This document shows positions 35,658 through 54,532 of a DNA stretch of 64,000 nucleotides, one piece after another (the stretch's first letter is position 1; each line of letters starts with the position of its first letter). Position numbers and translations under genes: made by a program. The DNA comes from Phytoseiulus persimilis (Eukaryota > Arthropoda > Arachnida > Mesostigmata > Phytoseiidae). The stretch lies in assembly GCA_037576195.1 (NCBI GenBank), contig JAQZDE010000068.1, positions 62,001 to 126,000 of the forward strand, given 5' to 3'. Under the pieces are notes generated by a model. That model was given only the letters and a program-made list of their open reading frames with translations, had not been told where the DNA came from and ran no database searches.

Positions 35658-38600
35658 CATTTTCCATCGAGAATTATTCTCTCCTCCATGCGAACATACG
35701 AGATCCCACTCTGAGATCGGCGGATCCGTGACGAGCTGATTAGATTAGAGTGATTCTTCATGAAACATTGAAGCTCAGCTCAGATCTCTCATTGTCTGAG
35801 CGGGGTTTGGCGTTTCAACCGAATGATATTCTCCTATCTGATAGCACCGCACTCCTCGACTGCGACGCGCAAACCTCCGGCAGACCTGGGGAACAAACTG
35901 GTTGTGCAGTCTCCATGAAACGAACCATGGAGCGCCCAGACAACGGAAGCCCGTGACGACGGGGATCCATGGGAACGGAATGTTCCACATCTGACCAGTT
36001 TTCCCCCGTTAAACTCACTCGGTTGAACTGGGTCTCTGTGGACTGGCTTCGAAAAGACAGTTTCCGAGCTGAAAAATGGGGGCCTAGGACAGAGGACACC
36101 GATGTTCTCCTAGAAGAGCAGGTTGCTCGACAACTCACACGTGATGTACGCTCTCAATATCAGACGTGCTATGCCCGTAAATACCCGATGATGCGGATCC
36201 TCGTATTAAGAGGTCATCGAGCTCAACATGCTGTTGCTCTGATCCATTTGACAATTCTGTTGAAATCTTACACCAAACAAGCGGCAACAGAAGGTAAGAT
36301 GTTCTCGAGACTATCTCGGTGGCCCATACTTCACACCGCGACCAAGCGATGCAGCGGCGGTGGGAGATCGAAGTATACTTTCTGCTGTTCGGGCATCATC
36401 AAGCATTTCTGATGTTCTGCGGGGCTCGACTCATTGCGTTGCAGATGGGAGACTCGCTCATTCAATAAGACAAATGAGACCGATCGGATTTTGAATGCTC
36501 TGCTGTCAGAGCCAGGTCACTACCGCGCTCTCTGTCGGAACAAGCCCTGCGCCTCGAAGGGTTCGGCCCGCAGCAGACGCAACTTCATTTTGATACAGAC
36601 GCTCGCCAACCCATGTCTCAAATGGAGACCGCAAAACATGAGGCAACGCGGGCGCTGCCGAGGAGTGATTACAAGTCGAACGCCGATCAGGATCCGGAGA
36701 AGCGAGCTCGGCAGACGAGAATGACGGTATGTGACTCCCAGGGTATTCAAGTCAGGAAAATCGTCGTCAACCGACCCTGAACTCACCTATTAGCGCCAGA
36801 CCTATAACATTTCGAGAGTGTGTTTCATAGTTATGTATCGACAGATCACGACGGAAACCATCAGCATGTTTTCGTATTTCGGCGATGCACCACGCGGGGA
36901 GGAATGCGAGACGCACACGCAAGGCGAAATTCGTCCGTTTCTCTGTCCTTCCGATCGTCTACAGACTCAGAGCATGGTGGGCAAACCTTTGGAACGGTGG
37001 TCGACAGCTTTTTCGGATGCACACCAAATAATTCAGACCGATTGTCAAAAAGGGAACCATCTCGACCCAAACGCTCCGAAAGATCGTGACAGACTACAGC
37101 TCGTGCTTGGGGTGCGAGATGTGAAGCGCGTAACCGAATCAAAGAAAAAACCTTTGATGAAGAGGGTCATTGCCATTTACAAAAAACGTCGGAGCTCTGG
37201 AAGGGGGACGTTGGCTTGGTGATTTGCACCTCGAATTCTTACGCGTGAAGTTTCCCGAATTCGTCAGGGACGGTAGTTCCAACCGGTTGTGATCCTACTG
37301 CAATTGACACCGAGGACTATTCATTGATTTCCTCGCCGACGATGTGAATTTATTTGAGAGAACTACAATAAGACGTGATTTAAAACCCTAGTGAGGGGAG
37401 GTTTGACAATAAAATCTGTGAATGCATGGACTCCAGTATGAAATGGCCGTCATTCGTTTTCAGACATTCAAACAACTCTGGTAGCTTCCGCATCGATCGA
37501 CTTCCATCGGTTCCAAAATATGTACAGGTCAAGAACGATCCAACTTTCCTCGTTCAGTACGGTGCGACGATTATCCCAGTCGCCAAAAAAACAAACGAAT
37601 CAATAGTCTGGCAGACCTTGTATTGAATCTCTCTAAGCCTTCATTGCCTCATACGAAACTTGGAAGCAGTTCTCGTTTGTTTGGAGCCGTGTGTGAGCAA
37701 ACAGCTGCGACCGTGTTTCCCCTGCATGGAGAATCGCTGATCGTGATGAACGCCGACACAAGTCCTCGAACATCTCTTCGAATGCAAGAGCTTTGAACAA
37801 AGTATCATCTGGCCTCTCAATCCGCGGATGGAGCTCTCCTATTGAAATCGGTCACCTCTCCCAATTGATGAAAAGCCATGCCAAGAAACCGTGGTTGTAG
37901 AGAAACTTCCATCTTCTCGGATGCCGTCGTTTGCAAATCCTGAACAGAACCACCGATTCTACAGGAAGCTCCCTGCAGATGCGAAAAAAACGCAGGCGTG
38001 ATCAGACGCGATTGGATCATTGCCGAGGCTCCTTGAATGATCTCCGAAGATGAATAATTCGTTGCATTCCGAATTGGAAACGACCGACCTGTATTAGGTC
38101 TCCAAGTGTGATATTCGGAAAGAATCCGTATCGGGCTCTGGCAAGAAGTGGGGGGAGCGATTCCGCGCTGTATCTGCGCTTTTTGCAGACCTGACGGAAA
38201 CTAATGGGGCCGTTCAAACTTTTCCACGCGAGAGCGGAGGGATGAGAGCCATCAACGAAGCCCCACGCACGTAGCGTTCCCTGCTGTCTGGAATCGACTT
38301 GAGCTCCTTTGCCGGGCACAGAGAGCAGCTCTTGAGAAACGCCGGGAAGGGCCGCCATCATCCTGCTCAAAAATCTGCCACGTGATATGAGATCCGAGGC
38401 AACGGTTTTCCTGCTTTGGATCTAATTCGCGAAAATCACCAATAGCAATCGATGATTCTTTTTTTTTGTTGCCTGTTTGCAGAATAGAGCATGTCGATGA
38501 GAGACGTTCAAAAATATTCTTTGTTGAAATTATCGGGGCATCACAGGAGCGAGGAGTCCGTACCTTACATCGGACACGGGTACGCTCGACTCCGGGCATT

Positions 38601-40735
38601 TCGTGACAGCATCTCGCTTCAGTTTTGAACCGCTTAAGCACTCGCCGATTCACACCGATTGAGTCAGCGAACTCTGAGCGCAGGTCAGATTTTCATTCTG
38701 CGGTTTTTTCTCCGGAGACTCCTAGAAGTTCATGACCCACAACCCTTCTTCGCGGGTTTGACGTCCAATGCAGATGCACAGAATCAAAACGGAGGCTGAG
38801 TCTGAAAGAAAATTGAGTTATTTTCTTTCGATCCGAAGGACAGCTTGAACTCAACAACGGGGTCCGTGTCCCAGGCGCGAAACTCGTTCCACGAATCTGA
38901 GCTTCTCGAAAGTCAGAGGATGCGGGCAGATGGCATCCACAGGTCGCTGCATTTCTCTCTGCTGTCATGCAGAAGAAAGACTCTGTCGCCATCAATTCCA
39001 ACGGTGCGATCATCGACTTTCTGTGATGAGATAAGGAGAGTACTCTCCTGTTATCGCCAAAGAATTGACGATATCCGACATTTCGTGTAAAATCTCAAAG
39101 TGATGAGGAAACGAGACTCAAATGTCTCGTATCACACTTATGGGACTGCCCCGAACAAGGCGCTCGATGAATCTCTATCGAGCTCAAACGAATTACAGAT
39201 CAACTCCGAGATCGTTAGAAAAAGATTAGTTCTGAAACCATTAGGTTGCAGCGCGCAAACCTCCGTGCGGGTTCAGAGTCTGACTCGTCGAGCTCCAGGC
39301 TACATTTATTAAGCAATACAGAGCTTGAGCTTGGGAATCGTTCTGCTCAAGAGCGAGAGCCTCTAGGTGCAAGGAAGAGGAACGGCGCCAACGGGTGCGA
39401 AAGGGTCGAAATCATATAATGGCAGATAGAGAGAAGCCCGTCAGAGATAGGGAATTTCGATGTGGAGGGTTGCTGTGAGCAGGTTGTTTAATACTGATCA
39501 CTGAGATTTCGAAAAGCCTCGTTCAGTGGGGGCGTCTGTAGTAGCTCAATCGCTATGGAATCCGCTTCTCGGGTAATCGGAACATACGCGGGTTCGAACC
39601 AAAACCCCTGGTACTCTCTCGACGCGGAACGGTGAAGCGGAACGCACGTTAATAAGCAGCATGAAATCGATGGCTCGAGAATTTTAAGGAACATTCGTTG
39701 TTGTTCCTCGCTCTTCCGATATCCGCCATTTCAGCCCGTGGGCTACGGACGGAGACGGGTTGTAAGCTTACTCAGGTATTCGGCACAGAAGAATCGCAGA
39801 CTCGAGCTTGGACCAGAGTCCTTCTCGTCCTCCGGTCCCATGTTCAGGTTATGAGCCATACAATCCAAAAGCATGTATAGGGAGCTGCAAGCGACCCAGC
39901 GAGGATTGGCACTTCTTTCCCTCATGGGCGATCGAGATCGATGCTCACTGCAACGGAATGATAAAATAATAAACTGGATGAGAGCTCATTTCCTATTCTC
40001 TGGTCGCTAAGTGGAGGCGATCGTCAGGGCTGAGGGGGGGGGGGGGGTCGACTTGCGCTTTCGACGGAGACTGACCGAAGTCTCACCCAGACCACCGAGG
40101 GTGTCAAGGGTGTCGCGGGGTGTCGAGAATAAGGAGCGTTGGGACAACGAGGTGGCGTTCACTGAGCTCGAAGGCCGACTCCCTCTGGGCGCCCTGGACC
40201 GGTTAAGAGCGATTTGCCGTGACTCCCTGAATTACACGATCGAGAAAGAGCACGGCATATCGTCGATGTAAAAAGGTGAGCGCGAGAATCCCTCCGAACG
40301 TCTCCAAAGTATGATGCCCGGTTGGCTGTGGTGCCGGTATGAGAGCTGGATTTCGACAGACTCGGGAGGGATGACCGATGTTCAGACGGGAGTCTACCTC
40401 ATCGCTCTCTGCAATACGGGTAGGATTCGGTTGCAGGGTGAGCCTGAGAATCTCAAGAATTCTGCCCGAGAACCGGGTCAAGCACAGCTCGGAATGCTGG
40501 CGGCGAACGCTCTCCAGAGCCGGTCGAGATAGTTCTTTCGCCCGGGCGATTAAAAGCTCCGTGAGCTGTGGTGAATGCCCCCTTGCTCGAGGAGATTCTG
40601 TTGCGAGAGAGAGAGAGGTACTTCGTGAGGAAAGTCGATCGAGGTTAAAATCAAGAGTGTTATCATGGCTCCTCGACCTGAACAGAATTCGTATCCGCTA
40701 GAGCCGAGGCCATCGCGAGCACTACCGGAAGCGGC
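35658..40735. other. Unresolved region; possible short gene at 36.1-37.4 kb
   Basis: No conserved protein recognised. Between 36143 and 37222 there are good splice signals (donor at 36295, acceptor at 36443, donor at 36724, acceptor at 36793) and an AATAAA at 37409-37414, but more than one phase-compatible model is possible and none resembles a known family, so I give no gene. A minus-strand frame at 38017-38370 has protein-like composition. AATAAA also occurs at 39968-39973. A run of 14 G lies at 40034-40047. Part of 40.0-40.7 kb is probably the 5' leader or promoter of the receptor gene that follows. Confidence 0.4.
39529..39612 (+). repeat. tRNA-like sequence with A and B boxes
   Basis: TAGCTCAATCG at 39542-39552 fits the pol III A-box consensus fully. 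GGTTCGAACC at 39591-39600 fits the B box, at the 49-nt spacing seen in tRNAs. The acceptor and anticodon stems do not pair convincingly, so this is probably a tRNA pseudogene or the head of a SINE rather than a working tRNA. Confidence 0.45.
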
Positions 40736-43637
40736 ATGGCGCTCAACTTAGTTTCACGTAACGGGCTCCTGACATCGCTATTATACTCCTCGATTGCTCT
40801 CGTTATCCTCGGCATCGTCGGCTACGCAGTCGTGACTCCACTGGTTGTCCGTACCAGCGTATATCAGGTGAGATTTTCTGACTTTTCTTCTGATTTCCCA
40901 GACCATGTCTTGTTCTCGCACCTCTTCACGTTGACAATTCCTTCCTGAATGGTGTACGGTCTCAATGTACGAGGTGGCCGGGCTGAATCCGGGACTGGGG
41001 CTCCTTCCGCCCGCCGCGCTCATTTCTCGGTCGACGATCCGAAAGTCCTTCAAGACTTTTTCCCGTGAGATTCGGAGGGAGCACGATTGCTCTCAAGGTG
41101 ACCGGAATAAATGTGCTAGAACGAGTGAGCTGTTATCCGAGCTTGCAGTGGCATGACGGCATTTTCTCTGTGGGATTCCTGTTATTCTATCAGAAAGGGC
41201 GCGAACGAACAGACAGTGCTGGATGAGATCGGTCGAAAACGACCAAATGCGACGCGGCCCACTACGGTCCCCCGAAACGGTGGACGATCTCGGGAGTCTC
41301 GGCGGGGGATGTCGAGATCGCCGACAATCTTCGACAACTTCCGTGAGAAATTCGTCTGGAGACAGAACGCGTACCCTCAGTCCACTTGGAAAGCCTCTCT
41401 GTTCACTGATTCCTGAGGGAAAAATTCAGATCGGCGGGAGCTCCTCAGTTTCTGAGAAAGCTTCTCATCCAACGCGAGGCTGGGAGACAACGTAGACTCA
41501 GAAATCCCAAAACGCTACAGGTTTCTAATCTTGTGTTCCTCTCTGATCCAGGAAATGCGTTTGGTACCGGAAAACGAAGCTCTCGAGAAATGGGCCAATT
41601 TCTCGGACCCCATCTATCTCTCGGTGCATCTGTTCAACATAACCAATGTTGCGGATTTCGAAAACGGGGCAACTCCAATTCTCCAGGAGTTAGGGCCCTA
41701 TGTCTACCTCGAGAAAAGGACGAAACGAGTCGACCACTTCGATAGGAACGTGGTACGCATGAACACAGACCGGATCTTCCGCGTCGGGCAACCGTGAACT
41801 TCATTTGAAGAGATCGAAACATATTACTCCCCAAACTGATCAATTATCTCATGTGAACAGTTCTCGGTTCCAGATTTCCTATTCGGAGTTTAGATCATAC
41901 CGCTTCGTGCCAGAATATTCATCAGGTGATCCTGAGAAGGATATAGTTTACGCCCTGAATATTCCGTTGGTGTCCGTCGCCGACTTCATCGAAAAAGTGA
42001 TTCCTGACTATCCTTGGTTGGACTCGATTTTCCAAACTGTCCTAGACGCTCTCACCTATAAACATGGTGAAGAAGCCGGTAAGTTAAACCAACCAAGATG
42101 ACGATATACGTGTTTGATATAGCCCTCGGAGTGAGGGGGGACTCGAGCAAAGCTCCGTTACTTATGGAGAGCTCCCCTTGCAGTCGTTCGCCGCACCGTG
42201 GCCGAGATGCTCTTCACCGGATACGACACCCCCTTCGTTGTTGAGGCAGTGAGGCTGGCAAAGAAAGCTTTGCCTTCACTGGAATTCGATGCGCCTGACC
42301 GCTTCGGATTGCTGATCAACAAGAACGGATCCGTCACGGACAAGTTCAAGGTTGGAACTGGAGCGGGGGATCTGCCTTTCACGAAAATTGTCGAATGGAA
42401 CGGCAAAACAGAGCTTCCGTATTGGGGGAGCAAACACTGTAATCAGATAAACGGAACAGATGGATCTCAGTTCCCCCCATTCTTGCACAAGGAGGAGAAA
42501 CTTCAAGTCTTCTCTGCTGAGCTCTGTCGCTCCATTTATTTGCAACACGAAAGCGACACGGAAGTCAAGGGAATCGAAACTCAGCGGTAAGCAGAAATCC
42601 TTGACTCTCGGACCAGGCTACACCGTATCCCTGAGAGCCGAGTTCCGGCCTCATTGGTGTGATTCGTTCGTCATAATTCGTGTTTTCCAGATATGTTCTC
42701 TCTTCACCCGATTTGTATCCTAGAGGGGATGAAATCGATACCTGTTTCTGTGAAGCGCCAGATAAGTGTGATGTGGGAGGAGTCATAAGCGTTAGCAAAT
42801 GCCGTAAGGGACTTCCAATAATAATGTCGGCTCCACATTTCTACCTGGGTGAGCCCAGCCTGGCAAAACACGCGGCGGGACTGAAGCCTTTGAAGGAAAA
42901 GCATGAGACTTTCCTGGATATTTCGTCGGTAAGCTTCCATAAGGAGAACGCTCTCTCCTTCGATAATTCCACTGTTGTGGGTGAGCTGAGTCGATCTTAT
43001 CCTCCTCTGCCCAATTCCACAATATTCTCACTGTTTGAACCACTTTTTAGATAACCGGCCTCGTCTTGAGGGCGGCTAAACGGCTGCAAATCAACATCGA
43101 AGTCAAACCAAGCCTTTACGTCTCGTGAGTACCCTATTTTCAAATCTTTTCACCCGCCATATAAGTTCCTCGGACACATGAGAATGTAACGTCGTCGTCT
43201 CTCCTTTTCCAGTCCTCTGGGAAGTATCACTCCAAGGATACTGCCGGTCGCTTGGGTCGAAGAGGTGGGGCACTTGATATTTTTGAGATTACGCACTTGA
43301 GTAGAATCCGATGGAAAATCAAAATTACAAAAAATCCAGCGCTATCTCGCGTTACAACGTTTCTAACTGCGACAATTGATTGCAGCGAATGGAGGCCACG
43401 CCGTCTTTTGCCGCTACACTTAGGCAGAAGCTCGTGGAGCCGCAAAATCTCGCCATCGCTGTGAGCTCCCTCACAGCATTCTTTGGAGGGATAGCTGCGA
43501 TGATAGTGATGATAATCAAATGCATCAGAAACGCGAAGTTCTCTAGATCCTTAGACATAAAGAACCGACGAATCGTAGATGACGAAAAAGTTGAGTCACA
43601 GAGTAGCAAGCGAACATCACCAATGTTCTCGAAGTGA
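40736..43637 (+). CDS. CD36/SCARB-family scavenger receptor (518 aa, eight exons)
   Basis: Two-pass membrane receptor of the CD36/LIMP-2/SR-BI family, which binds lipids, lipoproteins or apoptotic cells at the cell surface or lysosome. Exons 40736-40867, 41552-41752, 41874-42078, 42184-42586, 42691-42928, 43051-43124, 43213-43264, 43386-43637 join in phase. A short N-terminal tail and first membrane helix (about 12-33) precede the large loop. Family hallmarks are visible: ELGPYVY, SYSEFRSYRF, LPYWGSKHCNQINGTDGSQFPP, FCEAPDKC, and TGLVLRAAKRLQINI. A second helix (about 457-482) is followed by a basic cytoplasmic tail with no lysosomal di-leucine ending visible. Several NxT/NxS sites lie in the loop. 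Length equals the family norm. The orthology group (croquemort-like, SCARB1-like or SCARB2-like) cannot be settled by eye. Confidence 0.95.
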
Positions 43638-43684
43638 TAGCGGGTACGAGAGGATCGCATCCCCCCTGTGATAAAGTAGATAGT

Positions 43685-43690
43685 AATAAA
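43685..43690 (+). terminator. Poly(A) signal of the CD36/SCARB gene
   Basis: AATAAA 47 nt past the stop codon at 43637. Confidence 0.65.
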
Positions 43691-44428
43691 TCAATTGATG
43701 AGAAACCTGTCCTTCTCGTTTCCTCCGTGCTTCGGAAGTCCGACGCCCCAAGTAGGAAGGATGACATGCCTTGTAATCTTGGAGAACTTTCGTGAAATGC
43801 TCACCAGAACGTTAGCCTTGTCATGCCTAACAGGGTCAAAACTAAGTCCTTCGACCCCGATCCCTGACCTCATGCACGGAACGGAGAAAAACTTCGCCGA
43901 AAGGATCCTCAACGATGAATGATTCTGACAAAATGAAGCTTAGGCTGGGAGTCCGCTCCCCAAGTGTCGCTATCCGAGGGATCGTTCGGTCTGCGACTCT
44001 ACGAGACCTCGAATGCTCGGCATTGTGGCCTTCATTGGGCTGCTCGTTACGCTGCCTCGCACTTCTCTGCCCTCGTTCATGGAGCCCTATAGGATAAACA
44101 AGTGTTACCATCAATCTTATGGGGAACTGCTTCAGAGCAACAGCCAGTATCCCATTCCTGCTGTATTCCATGACTGAGCCGGATACAGTCGACACGGGTT
44201 GTGCGATCGAATGACGATGACGACATGAATGTTTCAACTAGCTTTAGAACGAGAGGGTGAAGAAGATGCGGAGCGAAGCGCGCACTTGGAACACAAACCA
44301 CAGCCAGTCATGCGTGGGAAAATGTTTCTCGGGCTGTTCATGCCGTATTCGGAACAATCGATGGAGTCCCGTGCTATACATCACGTCAGGAGACGTCATT
44401 TGGAGGAAAAAGAGTGCTGATTTAGTAT

Positions 44429-44827
44429 TCACCTAGTACATCCTGAAAAACGGAACGGATGATACGTGAGACGCCTGGCCGCTATGCACGCAGGTCGGGA
44501 CGCTTTCTGGAGGTAATCAGAGGCGTCAGCTGTGCATGTGATGAGTCCGAGTCGGAATTTCTGTCGAGACAAAACGTCTCTTAAGTCTGCATACAGGGAA
44601 GATTCATCTGTCGAGTCTCCGTGGCGGCTTTTCCGTGTTTCGCTTCCGGGGCTTTTTGGGTTGGGAATATCGAAATGGGAGCGGGGAGGAAGAGCCGGCC
44701 CTTCGTCGTCCACGGTTTCGGTGTCAATGGGCCGCCAACGACCGTCACTCATGGAGACAGCCGCCTGGTCCTTCAAAGAGAAACGCACAGCGGCGACATT
44801 GTATATGACCACTAACCGCCGGACCAT
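44429..44827 (-). CDS. Hypothetical ORF, 132 codons, doubtful
   Basis: An ATG-started minus-strand frame downstream of the proximal MCM3 poly(A) signal. The middle part is rich in Asp, Pro, Ser and Arg and looks protein-like; the start contains a short hydrophobic stretch (LVVIYNVAAV). No family, splice partners or poly(A) signal were found. Frames of this length are expected by chance in a 64-kb window, so this is a weak call. Confidence 0.2.
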   Translation of the reverse strand: MVRRLVVIYNVAAVRFSLKDQAAVSMSDGRWRPIDTETVDDEGPALPPRSHFDIPNPKSPGSETRKSRHGDSTDESSLYADLRDVLSRQKFRLGLITCTADASDYLQKASRPACIAARRLTYHPFRFSGCTR

Positions 44828-44895
44828 TGAGCAGACATCGAGCTTTTTGATGAGGATGAAGATAGCGAACGCTCATATATCACTAAAGGACAGGT

Positions 44896-44901
44896 TTTAT
44901 T
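44896..44901 (-). terminator. Poly(A) signal of the proximal MCM3 copy
   Basis: AATAAA on the minus strand, 179 nt past the stop at 45080. The distal copy has one at nearly the same distance. Confidence 0.6.
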
Positions 44902-45079
44902 CCTTCAGCATTCCCTCAGATAGGAGAAATGTGGTCGTCAGGAAAGTTTAAAAGCGAAGGTGACTTGGACGGGCTCGGACAACTAACGCTCTAAAAATGC
45001 TTCGAACTGATCCAAGGTCGAACACATCTCTGATTTTCACAGAATGATACGATGACAGCACGAGTTCCACCGGTAAAAC

Positions 45080-48385
<3,306 letters not shown>

Positions 48386-48405
48386 CACGAGCTTCTCGAG
48401 TTTTG

Positions 48406-48425
48406 CGAACGCTGTACAGCGTTCG
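48406..48425. promoter_or_regulatory. 20-bp perfect palindrome before the proximal MCM3 start codon
   Basis: CGAACGCTGTACAGCGTTCG equals its own reverse complement. It lies 21-40 bp upstream of the ATG at 48385, so within the promoter or 5' UTR. The distal copy has no such palindrome at the same place. It could be a dimer binding site or an mRNA hairpin. Confidence 0.5.
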
Positions 48426-48447
48426 AGCTTCACCAATTGACACCGTG

Positions 48448-48456
48448 TTTGGCGCC
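48448..48456 (-). promoter_or_regulatory. E2F-type site upstream of the proximal MCM3
   Basis: TTTGGCGCC, a full E2F consensus (TTTSSCGC type), lies about 65 bp upstream of the start codon, with another GGCGCGA-type half site near 48502. E2F control of MCM genes in S phase is established in animals; the assignment here is by motif and position. Confidence 0.5.
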
Positions 48457-48883
48457 CGCGGCCGGTGGCGCTGATATGCGTGTTCAAAGTTTGTCAATCG
48501 CGCCACTATTTGAAACATGGGGTCATCACAGTTCACACTATCTCCATCGTTCCGAGAAGCCCCACGCGGAGGCTTGGTTAATCAGCCTCTGATGGAGAGT
48601 ATTTTCTTTGCAGTGCACAAGGAGAAGGATCTATACGGATTCTGAGTCAGTCCCAGAAAATGTTGCTGATCCAGAAGGAACTTCGAGAGGCATGTTTTCG
48701 CGGGTTCGGGATAGTTTACGGTTTCATCCCCCGTCACGAGCTTTAATCCAAGCATCCCCCGTCTCGAGAAATTAGCCTCGGAAAATCGCCAGCTGAACGA
48801 GTTCTGCGACCGGGGTCATATGCGTCGAACGATCTGAATTCAAGAGACTCTCTGATCGCTATGTCACTCTGCATCAAAGAAAG

Positions 48884-48889
48884 TTTATT
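48884..48889 (-). terminator. Poly(A) signal of the distal MCM3 copy
   Basis: AATAAA on the minus strand, 167 nt past the stop at 49056. About 500 bp then separate it from the start codon of the proximal copy, so the two genes probably have their own transcripts. Confidence 0.6.
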
Positions 48890-49055
48890 TTCCTTTGTTC
48901 GGGAAGCTGATCGAATCTCCCCTCGAATTCGCCGAACTCGATTAAAATCATTCACAAAAGCTGTTTCAGCTTTTCGAGGGGCGGGAAGATTCTGCCTTCT
49001 TCACAGAATTTTTGTGCTGCGTCGACGTTCATCATCCTGAGGCGTCGAATGGTGT

Positions 49056-52453
<3,398 letters not shown>

Positions 52454-52574
52454 CATTCACAAGCTTATTGAAGAACTCTTCTGCTCACGACAGGTTTTTC
52501 GAACTACTGGTATCCTTGATTAAACGACTCGGCTCAGTTGGTCCACTACTTGAGTTCCGATCTGCCGCTCAATT

Positions 52575-52690
52575 CGACCCCTTTTTGGCGGTAAACAGCC
52601 GCGCGCGCTTTTGGCTCGCTTCGGCGGCAGACAGCCCGCCGCGCGCGCTTTGCATCGCATCTACCGAAATCAGCCGCCAATTTTTGAAAG
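52575..52690 (-). promoter_or_regulatory. Probable promoter of the distal MCM3 with E2F-like sites
   Basis: A CG-rich stretch contains TTTTTGGCGG (52581-52590) and an inverted partner CCGCCAATTTTTG (52674-52686). Between them a unit with CGCGCGCTTT occurs twice (near 52600 and 52642). The TTTGGCGG/CCGCCAA pairs resemble E2F sites expected before a replication gene. Confidence 0.45.
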
Positions 52691-53897
52691 TTCGGGGTGT
52701 CACGACGAGTTCCCGTCAAAGTGAAGCGGCTCGAATAGAACGGGGCGACAGAAGTCGGACTCCATCATTCCTCAAGGGGATCCGATAGGGGTTCCGAGTT
52801 TCGCTGTCATGAATCCGGTCATCGGTCGGGCACGCTCCGACAAATCCGGCAATATTCGGGACTCCCGAAATCCGTGTCGAATCAATCTCGGACGTTCTTG
52901 AATATGAAAATCGCACCCTTACTGATGGAAAAATGTTGAATGCACCATTCGTTGGCGTCCTCGAATACCTGTTGACTCATACCCAACCTCGTCGCGAAAC
53001 GTGGTGCGTGGAGTCAGAAACAATATCGTGAACCGAGTGATCACAGAGTAAGCGTAATATGTATAGCTGGAGGTCGCGCTCCAGACAGCTCCCTGTTTGT
53101 GTTTGGAAAGTCTCCTGAGCTTTAAACTCCGACTGCCAAATGAGGACTCGATGAATTTCTCGACTCGACCGCATCGAGAGAGCTGAGAACCACGACATTG
53201 CTGTCTTTCGACTTTCCCAAAACCGGACTCTCTCCAGCGGAACAACAGAAAGCTTACGTTCTCCCTGAGCTTTGCAGAAACACAACAAGCCCGGAGGACC
53301 AAAACCTGTCACTCAGCATCGCAGCTCTGATGATGCTGTTTGCAAGAGGTTCCAAACTTATCTTCATGTGTCTTGAGCAGGTCGACAACGTTACTCTGTG
53401 TGTGATAGTCTCAGTCGTATATGAAGCGGTGTCACTAGAACGATTGTACCGTGGGGATGTCATCTATGACGGTCGATAGGAATAGAGGCATCACACTCGG
53501 GAACGATAAAACGCCGTCAGCTAATCTCTTCTGCGACAAAATTATGGTAGAATAGTTGGCAGACCTCTCTCCGTCGGCCAGACGTGGGAGGCCAAACGAT
53601 CTGCAGAACAGTAGACACTATGCAGGGCTACCTGGAGTGGTAGGCCTGCGATCTCGCTTCAGGTCATCCGATATACTCTCTGTTGACCGAGTGAAATGAG
53701 AAATAATCGAAGTACCGTGATTTTGGCGCTACCCTGGATCATGACCTCGGCGAAGCTCTAACCTTCAGGAACCTACTCACCATACGAAGAACAATCATAG
53801 TCCAACAACTCTCTTTACTGTCATAACTTTTAAGAACAAGTCCCACACCAATTACATTATCACATCCCCGAAGTGTGATTCGGTGGCGTTTTTTTTT

Positions 53898-54532
53898 CTA
53901 TTCCCCAGATTCGTTTGCCCCCGGTGCTGCGCCGAACATATCCATGTAGTCGTCCAACTTCAGCTTTGCGAACATCGTCGTCGGGGTTCTCATGCTCTCC
54001 GCGCAGCGTTCCAGAAGTTCGGTGTTGATCATGCCTTTGCTGTAGAGGGTCACCATCATCAAAACGAATATCATGACGATCGGCTTCAGGAACCGGATCG
54101 ACCACATGTTTCTCGGCTCACAGCTTCGACAAAGTGAAACTTGAACTCCAAAATCCCTCTTATCAGTTTCGTTCGTTCGCGGAGCATGGTCCTCATAGTC
54201 GCGTTTCTCGGGAGTCGCACTCGGGACCTCAGGTAATGGGGGAAGCTCGATGCGAGTGCTCTCGAATGTTGGCGGGAGCATTTGAGCTTCCCCAGTCAGT
54301 TTTTCCAACGGTCGTTCTCCTGAAGCTTGCTTCCTGGCTCGAGATCTTGTTGTTATGACTGGACCTTCCTGAAAATATCGAGAAGAGTCGCTTTATGACC
54401 CGGATTCCGTGGGAGATTAGAGAACCAAGAGCTTCTGAGGTACTTGTTGACTCGATTCGTACGCACCGGGGGCCCAAGAACGGCAGTTCTTGCAATGGTT
54501 CTCCTCCTCGACGTCCTTGACACAACTTCCAT
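53898..54532 (-). CDS. Basic single-pass membrane protein (178 aa, two exons)
   Basis: Family not recognised. Exon 1 (54532-54467) ends at donor CCG|GTGCGT and exon 2 (54368-53898) follows acceptor TTTTCAG; both are in phase 0. The N-terminal region is very basic (SRTSRRRTIARTAV, then TTRSRARKQ), followed by a Pro/Glu/Asp-rich linker. One clear membrane segment lies near residues 117-135 (PIVMIFVLMMVTLY, preceded by RFLK). The remaining 45 residues are helical and end in an acidic stretch. There is no signal peptide, so it is probably inserted by its own helix with the basic part in the cytosol or nucleoplasm. A basic soluble domain plus one C-terminal helix recalls inner-nuclear-membrane proteins, but no LEM or other named domain is visible; that idea is speculative. 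Confidence 0.72.

Noticed and set aside
38017..38370. Possible BEL/Pao retrotransposon fragment (a DLISRG-like string)
   Set aside because: One short string is not enough; neighbouring sequence shows no protease, RT or integrase motif.
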